A DNA stretch of 64,000 bases from Tomocerus qinae (lineage: Eukaryota > Arthropoda > Collembola > Entomobryomorpha > Tomoceridae). A model generated the notes under the pieces. That model was not told the DNA's origin. It saw nothing but the letters and a program-made list of their open reading frames with translations, and ran no database searches. How positions within the stretch are numbered: the first letter of the stretch is position 1; each line of letters starts with the position of its first letter. This document shows, piece after piece, positions 1 to 13,677 of the stretch. The DNA lies in contig CM034546.1 in assembly GCA_020055645.1 (NCBI GenBank), positions 1,736,001 to 1,800,000 of the forward strand, in the 5' to 3' direction. Position numbers and translations under genes: made by a program.

Positions 1-956
1 AGGGGCAAATCTAGCACTCAAGATAAATTCAGCAGGCCATCCATCACAGTAATAAAAACAATTTCGAAAACATCCCATTAGGTCCCATTAGCTTTGTAAA
101 TACAAAGTATATTTAAATTAATATACTTTTATTTTCTACAATGGTTGGTAAAATTAGCTGCAGCCACAACTTCCTGACAAGAATGAATTTCCTACACCAA
201 AATAATAACTGTAGATCGTAGCATAGCAATACAGGGAAGGGAACAATGAAAGACTCCATTTTCGAAAAGAACTTCACCAAAAAGCTCCCTTTTAAAATCA
301 AAAAATTCAGATTCCCCGTGGGATTTTGGAAAAACGTACAAACCCCATGAGTCAACTTACGAATAAATGTTTTTAAAGAATAAATAGTGGCTCCCAGTAC
401 TGTTATTTAATTCTAAAAAAATATGTTCCCACTTGGTCGAAGGAATCAAGACGGTAGTAAAAAGTAAACCCTGCTCTACTAAAAAATGTTGAATAAGGTT
501 TTCGATACAGCAGAACCACTTTGGATTAGAAGTTTTGAAATGCTATTTAATACGCACATTACGGTCATTACGAAATGTTCCCATTCGCTAATCATTTCCA
601 TTCGATCCCCAGTCACCATTCAACCATCTTATGTAAATTTTTATTTATCTATTTTTATTTATTATGAAACGTGAAACGAGTGAAACGACTCATTTCGTTG
701 ATTTAGAGGAATTGGGCTTGCGCATTTTGCTTTTTTTGCTTTTAAGGAGCCTGCATATATTACGTGTGCAGTTGATGGGAGGAAGAGATACCCAAAAGTG
801 TTGCAGTCAGCACTTGCGTTACACATCGGTGGGGGAGGGTTTGTTTTACGTAATATATGCAGGTTCCCTAGGTTCTCCCTACCACACGTACATATATATA
901 TATATATATATATATAGACAGGTAAATTTATTGAAGTCTACGATTATATATAGAGA
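1..956 (-). mobile_element. Helitron-like non-autonomous element, copy 1 (cut by the window start)
   Basis: This stretch is the reverse complement of a second copy at 26147-27262. Read on the minus strand it begins TCTCTATATATAATCG at 956, preceded by A. It contains a TA microsatellite (about 893-915) and runs off the left window edge about 20 bases before the end seen in copy 2. TC-start termini inserted after A fit the Helitron pattern. No Rep/helicase is encoded, so it would be non-autonomous. Small reading frames inside it are not genes. Confidence 0.6.
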
Positions 957-1362
957 TAGATTTTATTGGTTTCATATAATTCTAATTTATTTATTTTATA
1001 CATAACTTAGGAATTTATTCAGATTGGAGAACCTAACATAGTAATAATTTTCTACTCTAAAATTATTTGATCGTGGATTTAATTTCGTAAATCTGTACTC
1101 TACTGGATATCATTTGACGGCAATAAATGTTAGAAATGTGCACGAATAAAATGGACCATGTTACCAATAACAATACTTTGTAAAGCGTCAAGAGAAAAAG
1201 GTATTGACGCATTAGCAGATTTATTCAGCGGATAACACGATATCCTTTTGAGCCTCACAATTACGTTTTGCATCTTTTGGGCCTTATAATGCCAATGCAT
1301 ATATTTCTAACATGCACTGCAAATTTAGACATATCCTACGACACTTCACATAGCGAGAAATA
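957..1362 (+). promoter_or_regulatory. 5' flank and leader of family gene 1
   Basis: There is no gene here. From about 1135 the sequence (GCACGAATAAAATGG onwards) is conserved in the leaders of gene 2 (from about 4868) and, more weakly, gene 3 (from about 10735). It probably carries the promoter and 5' UTR. I see no clear TATA box. Confidence 0.4.
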
Positions 1363-4160
1363 ATGAAGTCAATTATTTCACAAATTTGTGAATTTTTATT
1401 TTACTTCTCTGTTCTAATTTTGGTAAAACTGTACACCAAAACATAAACACAAACGCTAAAAATAAAATGTTTCACCCTTTCTGTTTTTTGTTAAATTTTA
1501 CCAATTGTGCTAATCCTAACTCAATAAATATATCAAAATATAAATGGAACAGATCAAACGAACAAAATTGCTTTATAACATTATAGATTAAATATCTGTG
1601 TTTTCGCAGATTACTATTATTTATCTTGATTTATATTTTAGATAGCAGCTGGCGAGGATGCTGAACACGCCGAACAGCCATCTTCGAATGGTCAATTACA
1701 GCAAACAGATCAAACCACAATAAATAATCAAATGCATGACAGAAATTTGTCTGCCTCTAATAAGTGTCAAAAATTAAACGGGCATTATTTTAAACAACAT
1801 AGTTTAACATGTTGCCAAAACGAAACATTATTTCCTCCTTACCATTTCAAAGCCCTTAACTTAAGTCACTGCGCAGAAGAATTACGGAGAATTGACTCCG
1901 ATGATTTACCAACAACAATGGTAAGTCGATAATTAATTTTTAATTTTTTTTAATTTTGCGAAGTGACTATGTTATTCAACTAAAATATCAATATTTAACT
2001 TTATTTTGTTACCGTGCGTACCTTACATTCTAGTTTTTCTGATCGGCATTCAGCACTAATTATAAAGTTGTTTTTTGTATAAATATACTAAAAAGATTAA
2101 TGAATTGGTTAACCAGTATTCATACTAGTTTTTAAAAAAAGCGTTTAAAGCAAAGCAAATTAGGCTTCTATCGCCTAATTATTTTGGATAAATTTATACA
2201 TTCAAAACAATTTTTGCTGTCTTTTTCTGGTTTTGTTAATTATTGTAATATTATCGTACAAAATTAAAGATTTTAATTTTTCAATTACAAATGCATTGTG
2301 AAGGGCTTTTCAGTAAGTGTAGAAAAGTTAAGTATTTAGCCAATTGATTTCTTTTCAGACATAATATTATGAATGTTCTGAATATGAATATAAAAAGTAC
2401 GTCTAGCTGAAAATTTCTTTTTGAGATGTTTGTAATTATCCGTTAAAGCTCATTTAAACGTTTTGTGGAATTAAATTTCAGTGGAGGGAGCATTTGTGTG
2501 TCCTGAAGGCAACAGGCATGGTAGGCATACGCTAAAATCATAATTCCTATATCTTATGCATGTATAAATATTATGCTTTGCATGATTTTTTACTGCAGAA
2601 AGATGAAGAGCTAACAACTTTCAAAGGATTTATGGAGTACATGACCAGTAATTACAAGGAACCTCTAAAAACTAAAATTTTGGAATCGATGGAGCAATGC
2701 AGTGGTGAAATATTTATTTATATTTAACCATTATAGTACATGCTATCTATAAAGACAAGTCAAGGCAGACCATAATGTTCAATATAAAGTGTATAAAATA
2801 TTTTATACCTTTTTAATTCAACAAATGTCTTTATGTAACAGAAGCAGAAACGGAAACAGATGAATCCAAAAGGTTGAAAATGTTTCATCTGTGCATGTAC
2901 AAATCAGAGCGAAAGGTACATAGTGTAATTTTGTATAATTATTGATGTTCTTATTCTTAATGTTCACTGAAATAATAAAAATAAAAAATTGGCATCATAA
3001 TAGAAGAGGAATTTGATATTTAGGTTTGTCATCAGCCATTTGCAAATTTAAGTGAAAAAACTGTAAAAGCTGCTGCTGCAATAAAGGTCATTCTAATTAT
3101 TGTTGTTGGATAGAATAACTGTTTTGCTTTTGATCCTCTTCGTCTGATTCCATCAAACGATTAACTGAAGTATTATAATTTACGACGCAGAAATATTGTC
3201 AGCCTGATGATAATTTTCCCGCTTTTGGTACACAATGCTGCAAAGGAAAGGCTACTCCATATGCTAATGCATTTTTCCTTAGTCATTATGGAATATTCGT
3301 CCCTATTGATGCTTTGAAGACCAAAAAGTGTATGCAGACGTATATCGACCGGCAAAAACAATTGGCTCCGAATTTCAAGAAAGCATACACAGTAAGATTG
3401 TAGAGAAAAATGACACGAAAATATTTTTAAAATGGAGAAAAAGTTAAAAATGCATTAAATTATTTCTTCTTTGTTGCAGTGTCAGGCTCTCTGTCAGCTG
3501 ACTGGAACTCCCTTTGTAATTTAAAACAACGGAAACAACTTATATGCAGTTCCATATTATTCTCATTTGCTTTTATAAATAGAGCATATTATTATTCAAT
3601 TGCAGACATCCCGTGAAGCTTTAAAAGTCGACGTAGAAGAGCTTAAAAAATTGCTGTTTCCTGCATTTTCTCCTTCCGTCAGAAATGATTTACTCCTTCT
3701 CTTTGATAAATACAAGGATGTCAAATCAGAAAAAAGTTTTGCAATAACAGCAAACAAAACTTTGGCGTATTCCTTCTCCGAGGCAGGTAATTCTGTGTTT
3801 TACATTTTGCAACTATTTTAGCGTGTGACAAGCTATATTTTCCTACCTTTTGCTAATTATCTTTTCTTTATTAACTTTGTGTGCACTAGTACAATTATTG
3901 ACGACTCTGGAGGATGAATTAGTGCAGATTCAATTATACTGTTCAATTTACCACTTCATTCCCATTGGCCTGGAGGTCAAGGTTTTAGATGAAGTTAATA
4001 CGTTATTTAATTTTCACATCATCCTAGCAATATTTATTTAACTGATTGTGATTTAACTGATTTATTTTCAATTTAATTTTGTCAAAAGTATTGCTACGAC
4101 GAAGCTTTTGCGAAACGTACCATTGAAGCAGTTGAACCCACAAATAATGGCAGTCAATGA
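1363..4160 (+). CDS. Secreted two-module Cys-rich protein, family gene 1 (11 exons, ~404 aa)
   Basis: Exons: 1363-1422, 1642-1920, 2482-2520, 2599-2704, 2842-2915, 3024-3086, 3191-3391, 3480-3515, 3606-3786, 3890-3993, 4089-4160. All introns are GT/AG and the frame is open throughout. Exon 1 encodes a hydrophobic signal peptide (MKSIISQICEFLFYFSVLIL), which is why I start there. Module 1 (exons 2-6) has C-x14-CC-QNET, then CAEELRR..DDLP, LCVLK, EQC, HLCMYK and VCHQP. Module 2 (exons 7-11) has YCQPD, CCKGK, KKCMQ, LCQL, LYC and YCYDE. An AATAAA lies at 4216-4221, 56 bases after the stop. The family is not one I recognise; secretion and disulphide bonding are inferred. Closest relative is gene 2, in tandem behind it. 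Confidence 0.85.
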
Positions 4161-5093
4161 TGCGGCTATGGGAGAAAATTTTGACATTTCCAAATCCACA
4201 CATTACTGATACTTTAATAAAAATTAAAAAAGCATTTTACTATGAAAAACATTGAATTTCTTTCATTAGCATTATTATATATATTGTAAGGGCCAAGATA
4301 GTAACTTATATAAATGACATTTTTGAGTTTGGAATAAGATAGGATCTGATTAATATGCTCTAATATCTAATTCCATCAGAGCATATTATATAGACAACAT
4401 CTAAAAACCTTTTTTTCCCAGTTTGGCACGAATTTGTAGGATTTCGTTATGAAAATAAATTTAAATGCTAAATACTATGGCCTGCGATGAGATTCAATGC
4501 CGTCTTTAGCCGCTGTGTTTATATTAAATTAAATGTGTCCACCAACCAGCTTACAGTAGTCAAGTTATATCATGCTTATCAGTGAGCCATCATCAATTAT
4601 TTTTGTGTTAAGAGCTACTACTGTGGGATCACTCCAAATTGGCAACACCTTTTTGTCAACACCTTTTTGTCAACAGAATTATACATGGTTAGGTTAGGTT
4701 AGAATAGGTAAGTGATTCACTCCCTTTTTGTCAAAATTAAATCTCTAACATACCCAAAAAAATCAGAAAACCTTTCTGTCAACACCACTTTCTTCTTTTG
4801 CCAACATCAGTTTTCTGCATTTCGTAATTTACCAATTGAAAATCCTATATTATTTTCGAGTCTACATGCACGAATAAAATAGAACGTGTTAGCAACAACA
4901 ATGCATCTTTTGTATAGCTTCAAAAGTAAAAACGAATTAGCAGATTCATTTAGCGAACAACACGACATCCTTTTCAGCCTTACAATTGAAATGCATAAAT
5001 TCATCTTTTGGGCCTTATAATGCCAATGCATGTATTTTTCGCATGCACTATAAATTCCAATCGATTAAAGGACACTTCCCTTAGTGATAAATA
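4161..5093. other. Intergenic region, gene 1 to gene 2
   Basis: It holds the gene 1 poly(A) signal (4216-4221), a 3' flank around 4405-4480 (TTTGGCACGAATTTG) that recurs after gene 2 near 8878, short repeats of CACCTTTTTGTCAA around 4645-4675, and the conserved leader of gene 2 from about 4868. I see no coding sequence. Confidence 0.6.
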
Positions 5094-8000
5094 ATGAACT
5101 CAATTACCGTTCATATTTGTAGGGCACTATATATTTCTGCTTTAATTTCGGTAAACCCATACACTAAGAAATCAAAGAATTACAAATAAAAATTAATTAA
5201 CTAAGATAAAAAATAAAAAGAACAGTAACAGTAATAATGTTGTTTTATTTTGTGTTACCCATCAGTGTTTGATAACCTTGATTCATATTTTAGATAGCAG
5301 CAGGACAAGATGTTCAGCAGCCGTCTTCGGATGGTCAATTACAACAATTAGATCATGCCGCATTAAAAAATGTAAAGGCTAGCAAAAAAATATCTGAAAT
5401 GTGTAAAAAATTCAACGGACATTATTTTAAACAATATGGTGGAACATGTTGCCAAAACGAAACACTTTTTCATCCTTACCATTTCAAACCCTTTAACTCA
5501 AGTCTCTGTGCAGGAGAACTACGCAGAGTTGAATCAGATGATTTGCCAATGGCAATGGTAAGATTACAGTTTCTTTGGTTTTCATTTTTTCATACATTAA
5601 TAATAAATTTTGATATTCTATTAAACTTAAAAATATCAAGCAATTTTGCTAACATACCCAGCAGGCTAATGAATAGCTTTCGTCGCTAATAATGTAGTTT
5701 ATTTAAATAACTAAGCTTAATTTTTAACTACAAATGAATGAATTAACATACTATGGTCACCAGAAATCATAATATTTTTATAAGATCCTGAAACTCCATC
5801 AATCATTTTGAACAGAATTATTTCTTTGAAATAACTGTTTGTTTCCAATTTAGAATATTGGTACCCATTGTATGTTAATATATCCTTAGTTAAAATTAGT
5901 TTTTAATCAATTGTTTCTGTGTAAATTTACAGTAAAAGAACGATATCTAGTTAAATCTCAGTCATACATGGCTAAGCTAAATATCATTAGTAGAGATAAT
6001 GGTTACAATGTTATCAAACATCTGTAATTTAAAGAAAAATTATAAAAAAATATTGGTTGGGGATTAAATTTTCTGGCTGAACTATTAATTAAATAAATAG
6101 AGGACATAATGGCTTATTGACAAGTATATTTTCAAACCTATAGCTATTACATACATTGGTCAACTGGTCAACAATTATTTCCATAAATAAACCATACCAT
6201 AAACCATATTTCCAGACTATTCGTATTGCTTTAAATTTCCTAAAATGGTCAGGGATTTTTCGAGACTTTCATATAGTCTGTTTACTAGAACAACAACTTT
6301 TCTTTCATCAAAGTATATCGGAAATCAGAAAAATTGAAAATTTATTTATTTATTTATTTATTATTATAAATTGAAAATTTAATATAGAATGCACAGACTT
6401 GAAAACCTCTCGTTTTCCCCTTGTTATTTAAATGTTTTATTCAACTACAATTTCAGTGGAGGGAGGAATTGTGTGTTCTGAAGGCATCAGGCTTGGTACG
6501 CAAAAAATTTACTCTAAAATTACAATTTAAACCATGCAAATATTTCAATTTTATTTTGTGCAATATTCTTTACTGCAGAAAGATGAAGACCTAACAACTT
6601 TTAAAGGATTTATGGAATACATGACCAACACTTTCAAGGAACCACTAAAAACTAAAATTCTAGAATCGATGGAGCAATGCAGTGGTGAAATATTTATTTT
6701 TATAACAAAAAACAACATCAACCCGTATAAACAGGCACGTATCTAGGAATTTGGCTAAGGGGGCCTTACCAAAATATATTGTAACAAATACTTTTATCGA
6801 CTTTTAATCTTTTTTGACAAAAATATTTTGTGAGTGGCCCGGCCCCTCTCTATATACCTGCATGTATATATGGTACGTGTCTAGTCGAACCAGATTCCAT
6901 AAAATATATAAAATACCACATTCTCAATTTAACGTATGCCTTTACATCACAGAAGCAGAAGCGGAACCAGATGAGTCAAAAAGGTTGAAAATGTTCCATC
7001 TGTGCATGTACAAAGCAGAGCGAAAGGTACAAGGTTCCTGTATTTATTACCCAATGAAATGATAAAAAAGCAAAAAATTGTAACTATAATAGAAAACTTA
7101 GAAAAGAAATATTGTTTTCCAGGTCTGCCATCAGCCCTACACAGATTTGAGCAAAAAAATAGGTAAAGCTGCTGCTGCAACCCAGGTCATTTCCAGTCAT
7201 TGGATTAAAACTGTTTTTGTTTTACTTCTCCCGAAATTATTATTTATTAACCAGATAATTTACTGACTTGTTTTAATTAATAACTTAGAAATATTGTCAG
7301 CCGGATGATAACTTCCCCGGTTTTGGTTTACAATGCTGCAAAGGAAAGCCTACTCCGTATCCTAATACCTTATTCCGCAGTGATTATGGATTATTCGTCA
7401 ATAACGATGCTTTGAAGACCAAAAAGTGCATACAGACATACATGGACCGGCAAAAGGAATTGGCTCCAAATGCCAAGAAAGGAAAAACTGTGATTTTTAT
7501 ATTTTTAAAATAAGGGGAAAGTTGAAAATCGATGAACGTGTAGTAGAAACTGTTTATTGTGGAAAGTCGTGAAATATGAGATATCTTTTTATTAACCGTC
7601 CGCCCACAGTTTTTCTAATTATATTTAGTTAAGAAAAACATGCTAGAAATTGTCCACATCAGCATCGCAGCTATGGGTTTTATGTTAGGGCAGTGTTGGC
7701 ATTTATTTCACTTTTCAAGAAGTTGAAAAGTGAAATAAATGAAACATTTTAAATTGATTTAATGAATGATTCAAATATGAACTCAATTATTTCACTTTTT
7801 TAAATTGAAATCAATTAAAATAAATTGCCATATTTATTTCAATGAGTTCACTTTTTAACGAAAGCTGTGAAATGAAATATTTCGCGAAATTAAGTCTGTT
7901 TATTTTAAGCGAAATATTATTGTACTTGCCATGCTTGTGCATTTCACTAGAAATCTCTTCTATCATATGAAGTCTACCTTTTACGTGGCACTAAAATGGT

Positions 8001-8664
8001 TCTCATTTGTTGTACAGTGTAAGGCTGCCTGTCAACTAACAGGAACTCCATATGTAAGTTGAAACAATTGAAAACAATACATAGTCCAACATTATTCTCA
8101 TTGGCGTCAATAAATATTGAATATTATTCCATTGCAGACTTCCCGTGAAGCTTTAAAAATCAATATAGAAGAAGTAAAAAAATCGCTGTTTTCTGTATTC
8201 TCTCCTTCCGTCAGAAATGATTTACTCCTTCTCTTTGATAAATATAAAGATGTCAAAGAAAAAAATATTGGAATAGGACTAAACAAAACTGTATTATATT
8301 CTTTCTCCGAGGCAGGTAATTGTATATTTTTATCTATTTTATCGTGAGTTATCTTTTCCTACCTTTTGCTAATTGTTTTTTCTGTATTAACTTTGTACAC
8401 ATCAGTACAATTATTAACTACGCTGGAGGATGAATTGTTGCAGCTCCGATTTTATTGCGCCATTTTCCAGTTCATTCCCAATGGTCTGGAGACTTTGGTT
8501 ATGGAGGAGGTTAAAACCTTATTTAATTTCTATACCCCTCTTACCAATTTTATTGAAAATTTTAAACTCTAATTTAATTATTTTTTCAATAGTACTGTTA
8601 CGACGAGGCTTATGTGAAACGTAGGACTGAGACAATTGAACCCACTAATAATAGCAGTCAATAA
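5094..8664 (+). CDS. Secreted two-module Cys-rich protein, family gene 2 (11 exons, ~397 aa)
   Basis: Exons: 5094-5150, 5294-5557, 6457-6495, 6579-6684, 6953-7026, 7123-7185, 7289-7489, 8018-8053, 8138-8315, 8406-8509, 8593-8664. Exon lengths equal those of gene 1 except exons 1, 2 and 9, which differ by multiples of three. Signal peptide MNSITVHICRALYISALIS, then IAAGQD at the start of exon 2 as in gene 1. Both CC motifs and all flanking cysteines are kept. The exon 7 donor is a weak GTGATT. Intron 4 carries a hAT-like repeat and intron 7 is enlarged by a hairpin-forming insert. An AATAAA lies at 8785-8790. Function unknown. Confidence 0.85.
6732..6884. mobile_element. Degenerate hAT-type MITE in intron 4 of gene 2
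   Basis: It starts CAGGCACGTATCTAGGAATTT and ends near TACGTGTCTAG, the degraded inverse. The left end matches the MITE at 42182-42348 (CAAGCACGTATCCAGGAATT), and both contain a G/C-rich GGGGGCC core. I find no clean target duplication, so the right boundary is approximate. Confidence 0.4.
7700..7741. repeat. Perfect 19-bp inverted repeat with 4-base loop
   Basis: Arms 7700-7718 and 7723-7741 are exact reverse complements around GAAG. They lie in intron 7 of gene 2, which is 528 bp long against 88 bp in gene 1. Further AAGTGAAATAAAT-like pieces follow to about 7880, so this is probably the terminus of a decayed MITE. Confidence 0.6.
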
Positions 8665-10931
8665 TGAAGCTATAATATGAGAGACAATCGTATATTTCCA
8701 TATTCACATGTGAGATTCTCAAATTGATTTAGTAAAGTATATTTGACAGTGGAAAGCATTAAATGTCCTTAATTGTCATCGATAAATAAACATGGTATCA
8801 AGATAATTAAATAACTATTATTATTATGACTGGGTAAAGGAAGTTTGTAGTTTGACAATAGCAATCCATTTTTCCAAGTTTGGCACGAATTTGCAAAATG
8901 CTTCCCAAAATGTTGCGTCTAAATATTATGTCAATATAAAGACAGTGGCCAAGATGGAGGAGAACATTTACTACTGCGGCACATTCAAACAAAAATTAGA
9001 ATGTATATTTATTTTATTGCTCCCAAAATTACTACACATAGGATAAAGTCGGGCCTAGGCCCTGTGACCGGCTAGTAATTATATAATCCTTATAAATCAA
9101 ATTTGACAGAAGGAAGCAAAGAATGCCAAACAACACTGCCATAGGGCATACCAGGTATTCAAACCGTTAAACTTTAGCATTTTTGCTATGCACACAAGTT
9201 ACTATCCAATCTATACCATGGAGAGAAAAAATTCCAAATGTTGGTAGTGAATATTATGTCACTATTCATACACACAACTGTGATCAATAGTTCTAACCCA
9301 ATTATCGTTTTTTCATTCATTTTACGCAAGTTGAGTTAAATCGTTAATCTCGTATTACCAATTTTTCAAGCTATACCAGAAATAGATGACAATTATATCA
9401 TAAAAATCATCAATTTATGTAATAAATTTCATTTGCTAGAATCATTATAGGAATCAATTTTACCAAAACCAAAATCTGACAAAATTTGAAGTTTTCCCCC
9501 TATTATTTAAATAAATGTGATAAACGATTTGCATAGTTGTGTTGTGTTACCATGCGTCACAATTTATAATAATAATTTATGTATTCACAATTTCTGTTTA
9601 TCAAACCATATTAACTTTATTATTAAGTATTTGCAAATTTTTCTTGATCTATTTATTTTATCAGGTATAAAATTTAATTGCGTGTATTTTGCATTATTTT
9701 AACGAGAAAGATTTAATCTTAAGTATTACAACTACTTTAAGATATTTCATTCGAATATATAGAAGTGGTTACTTGTTTGTGAAAATAAAAACGTGCAAGA
9801 AAGTGAATGATTAAGTTTCTGCCTTATTACTATTATAAATTATATATAATATAAATTTAGCAATACAAAGAATAAAAATTAATTTGTCAATGGCAGTCCA
9901 AAGCCACTGGTCAGGAAATGGATAATAATTTGTATAACAGCAGGATTCCTGTTATTACAGTAGTATATTTATAGTATCCTGTAACAGGAGAGGTACTAGT
10001 GCATCATTCCATTTTTCCAGGTTCGTGATGTAGAACATGCAACGGATATTTTCACAATGGAATGTAAGCTTGGATTTTGGTGCACATAATTATATTATTG
10101 TGATATTTTTTTGGCATTGAGTGCATGGCTTCCGCTACTTTTTAAAAATATAATGGCTAAGTTGAAGTTGAAAATTGAAAAGACATGACAATTTATCCAT
10201 AAGTCGCTAAGATTGCCATTTTCCTTATTTTACAGAATGATCCTGTTTTTTATCTACACTAGATGGTTTTGATTTTCTTGAAAATTGGAAATTATAACAG
10301 CTTTTGGAAATTTTGGAATGCCTAAATCATGGATCATACAAACTTCATTTCTAAAATTAGCTTAAATATTTTATCTGGGCTATTGTATTGTTTTACTAAT
10401 TAGTACTACCAGCAATTATATTTCAAAATCTAAACACACAATTAAATTAATTACTTTATAGAGTAGCAACGGATGCAATTGATTTTGTTATTTTTCTTTA
10501 TTAGAGTTATGCATAAATGTGTGTTATCTAATATTATATTCATATGCTACCTGTTCCACCCTCTATAAGTCTTCGTCCTGTTTTTTCAGATTCGAAAAGT
10601 GTTGACCCTTTACATTAAATTTGCTGTTTGCAATTTCAATTTATGCAATTGTGGTAGACAATTAGTCAATGATAATACAATTTTTAAAAGGCTAAAAAAC
10701 GGTCCATTAATATATTTCTGTGTCTGCACGAATTAAAATGCATCACGCTGCCGACAACACAATTAATGATATTTAATATTTAACAGATAGCAAACACGAT
10801 ATGGTTTTCAAGCTTGTAATAATTGAAATTTATTTTTAATATATTTTGTCGTTTATAATAGAAACGCATTTACTTAACTCATGCACTATCAAATCTGTTG
10901 CATTATTAAGCATTTCTCTTAGTCGGAAATC
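8665..10931. other. Intergenic region, gene 2 to gene 3
   Basis: It holds the gene 2 poly(A) signal (8785-8790), its duplicated 3' flank (about 8868-8930), a 12-base palindrome GGGCCTAGGCCC near 9050-9062, and the gene 3 leader from about 10713. The rest is AT-rich and I see no gene in it. Confidence 0.5.
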
Positions 10932-13677
10932 ATGAAGCGACTTTTTCATCTCAATAAAACCATAATTTATTTTTCTGCTCTATTTTCGGTGATTAGTGAT
11001 TACTAAACACTTTCCTGCTACATATAATATTATGTTTTTTCCTTGTCATTCTTTTATTAGCAATTGCTATTAATTTTTTTTAGATAGGGGCAGGATTAAG
11101 CGCCGAGCTAGAAGCTCCACATGGACATAACGACTACTGCAAGCACTTTAGCGGACATTATATAAAACCGTACGGTGTAGTATGTTGCCAAAACGAAACG
11201 TTTTTTAATCCATTCCACTATCAGCAGAATGTGGATATTAAAACTTGTGCTAAGGAATTAAGCAAAGTTAAAACTGATGATTTGCCTGCGGCACTGGTAA
11301 GTCGCTATTAACTTTATACCAGTTTGGAATTAATCAATCAAAAATGTAGTATAATTGAGGAAACTTAATCAAGCAAATATTTAGAGGGGCTAGTGCACAG
11401 AGTGAAAGAAACTTAATGCCATTTTTGCCTATTTGTCAATTTTTTATTAATTGTAATTGATGCGCTCTCCGTTGACTAGTATACTGGCCAGTTACGTATT
11501 TAGTTCGCACAAGTATACGGACTGAAAGTTGTAAAGGTTCCATTTCATTTGCTATACTCTGTTAAAATATTTTACCCAATTAACATTTTCAGTGGAGAGA
11601 GCACTTTTGTGTCCTGAAGGCATCTGGCGTGGTAAGTAAAAATTATCCAAATTGATAAAATATTCATTCTGTAACTTTTTATTTTGTGTTTTACTCTATT
11701 AATACAGAAAGACAAACAACTAGCAACTTTTAAAGGATTTATGGGGTATATGACCAGTAATTACACGGAGCCACTAAAATCTAAAATTTTGAAATCGATG
11801 GAAAAATGCAGTGGTGAAATATTAAATAAAAACCTATTTAACATTTACAACTACATAGTACTAAGAAAAGGAAGTTGTAAGTAATAATTCGTAATATTGT
11901 GTAACAGAGGCAGACGCAGAAAAGGACGAGTCAACAAGGTTGAAAATGTTTTATCTGTGCATGTACAAATCAGAACGAAAGGTACTCATGCAAGTATATG
12001 TAATTTACATCTTGCATGTCAAATGATAAAGTGACATCGTTCAGTATAATTGAAAATTAATCTATTGTGCTTAAGGTTTGCCATAAACCCTACGCGAAGT
12101 TGAGTGATGAAGTTGTTCAATCTGCTGCACCAACAAAGGTCAATTTTGCATGAATTGCGGATTAACTACTTTTTTGTTTTCATGATTCAATCTTCCATAT
12201 TATCTAAACAATTCATTTACTTATTAATTAATTCATCATGTAGAAATATTGCAAGCCCGACGAAAATTTTCCACTTTTTGGTTCACATTGCTGCAAAGGA
12301 AAACCTATTCCATTTCCCCCACATATTTTTGGTAGCGATTTAATATTATACGACATTAAAAATGCTAAGGAGACGGAAAAGTGCGAGAAAACTTACCATG
12401 ACCGACAGAAGACTTTATCATCAAAAAATAAAGCAGGTCCACCTCCAACATCGGTGAGCACTTTTTTGATATGAAGGAGAAGTGAAGGTAAAAGAGGACA
12501 AATGAGTGGGAAACTGGGAAATTCCTTCCGAATTATACATCAAATTTATCAATCTTTATCAATCTTATTTGTGGTACTATAATTTCATTTCATTTTCTCT
12601 TTATGGTTGAAGTAAGGTAGAGGTCCTACATTTGAAAAATCGCGCCATCAAATACACAGAGCATGCTAGAACTCGCTTTCGAAGGACCTAATCTAATTAA
12701 ACGATAACACTGATAGGTATTTGTGCAACCACTGCCTTACTTCAACTCTTTTTTACATTCCGTTATCCATTATTTAAGCAAGTGGGGTCCAGTCCAGCAG
12801 GAAACCCTGATAGGGACTATGAGTTAAATAAAACCTTTTCCGAACCCCAAAAATTGTTTTCTGCCACTGAAGTTATAATTAATGCATCATAAAATTTGTG
12901 TACCTAAATCCCAACCTTCATTCTGCAGTTATAATTAATTTAATATTGTGTCGATAATACCATGCTAAAAGGTGTTTTTATTTTTTGAAGTGTCATATTG
13001 CTTGTCAGTTAACAGGAACTCCATTTGTAAGTATATGCAATTACAGTGTCCTAAATTATACTCATCTGTTTAACTTGAAGTGAACTTGTCTAAAAGACTA
13101 CTACTACTATAGACATCAAAAGCAGCTTTGAAAATGGACGTGGAAGGACTTAAGAAAAAGTTGTTTTCCATATTCTCTCCCGCAGTTCAAAAGGAGTTAC
13201 TCACTCGCTTTGATAAATATCGAGAAGTCAAAATGTACAACAATGGAACATATACTTTCTCCAACCTAGGTAAATTTTTCATGCTTTTACTACATCTGTT
13301 AAACGGTAAAATAAAATCCCACAAATTTAAACCATGTGTAGCAATTCCCCATTTATACCATCATTTTATTCTGTAACATTTTCTTGTAGCAGGTAAATAC
13401 ATTTGACTAACTGATTTTTATTGCTGTTACTATATTAGTGAAACTTATGACGACATCAAAGGATGAGTTAAGGCAGATCCGGTTCTACTGTGATCTTCAC
13501 ACGTTCATTCCCCATGAACTGGAAGTTCTAGCAATTGATGATGTCAGTAATTTAAATGATAATTACTATTTTATAGATGTTGAGGTTTTTATTGTATGTG
13601 GTATTTTTATTTTCTTACAGTACTGCTACGACGAAGCTTTTGCAAAGGAAATGGGTAATTTAATGGCCCATCAATAA
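10932..13677 (+). CDS. Secreted two-module Cys-rich protein, family gene 3 (11 exons, ~371 aa)
   Basis: Exons: 10932-10988, 11084-11296, 11593-11631, 11708-11813, 11908-11981, 12076-12138, 12244-12453, 12991-13026, 13113-13269, 13439-13542, 13621-13677. Signal peptide MKRLFHLNKTIIYFSALFS. Exon 2 is shorter than in genes 1 and 2 because it lacks most of their polar linker before the first cysteine. CCQNET and CCKGK motifs are intact. Exon 9 is 157 bases, the length seen in genes 4 and 5, so this gene is intermediate between the two pairs. Every frame is open. Function unknown. Confidence 0.85.

Noticed and set aside
486-1005. Small frames near the window start
   Set aside because: They lie in a Helitron-like repeat and its TA microsatellite, with no shared frame conserved as protein in the second copy.
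9517-9702. Small frame between genes 2 and 3
   Set aside because: AT-rich, no conserved counterpart at the equivalent place after gene 1.
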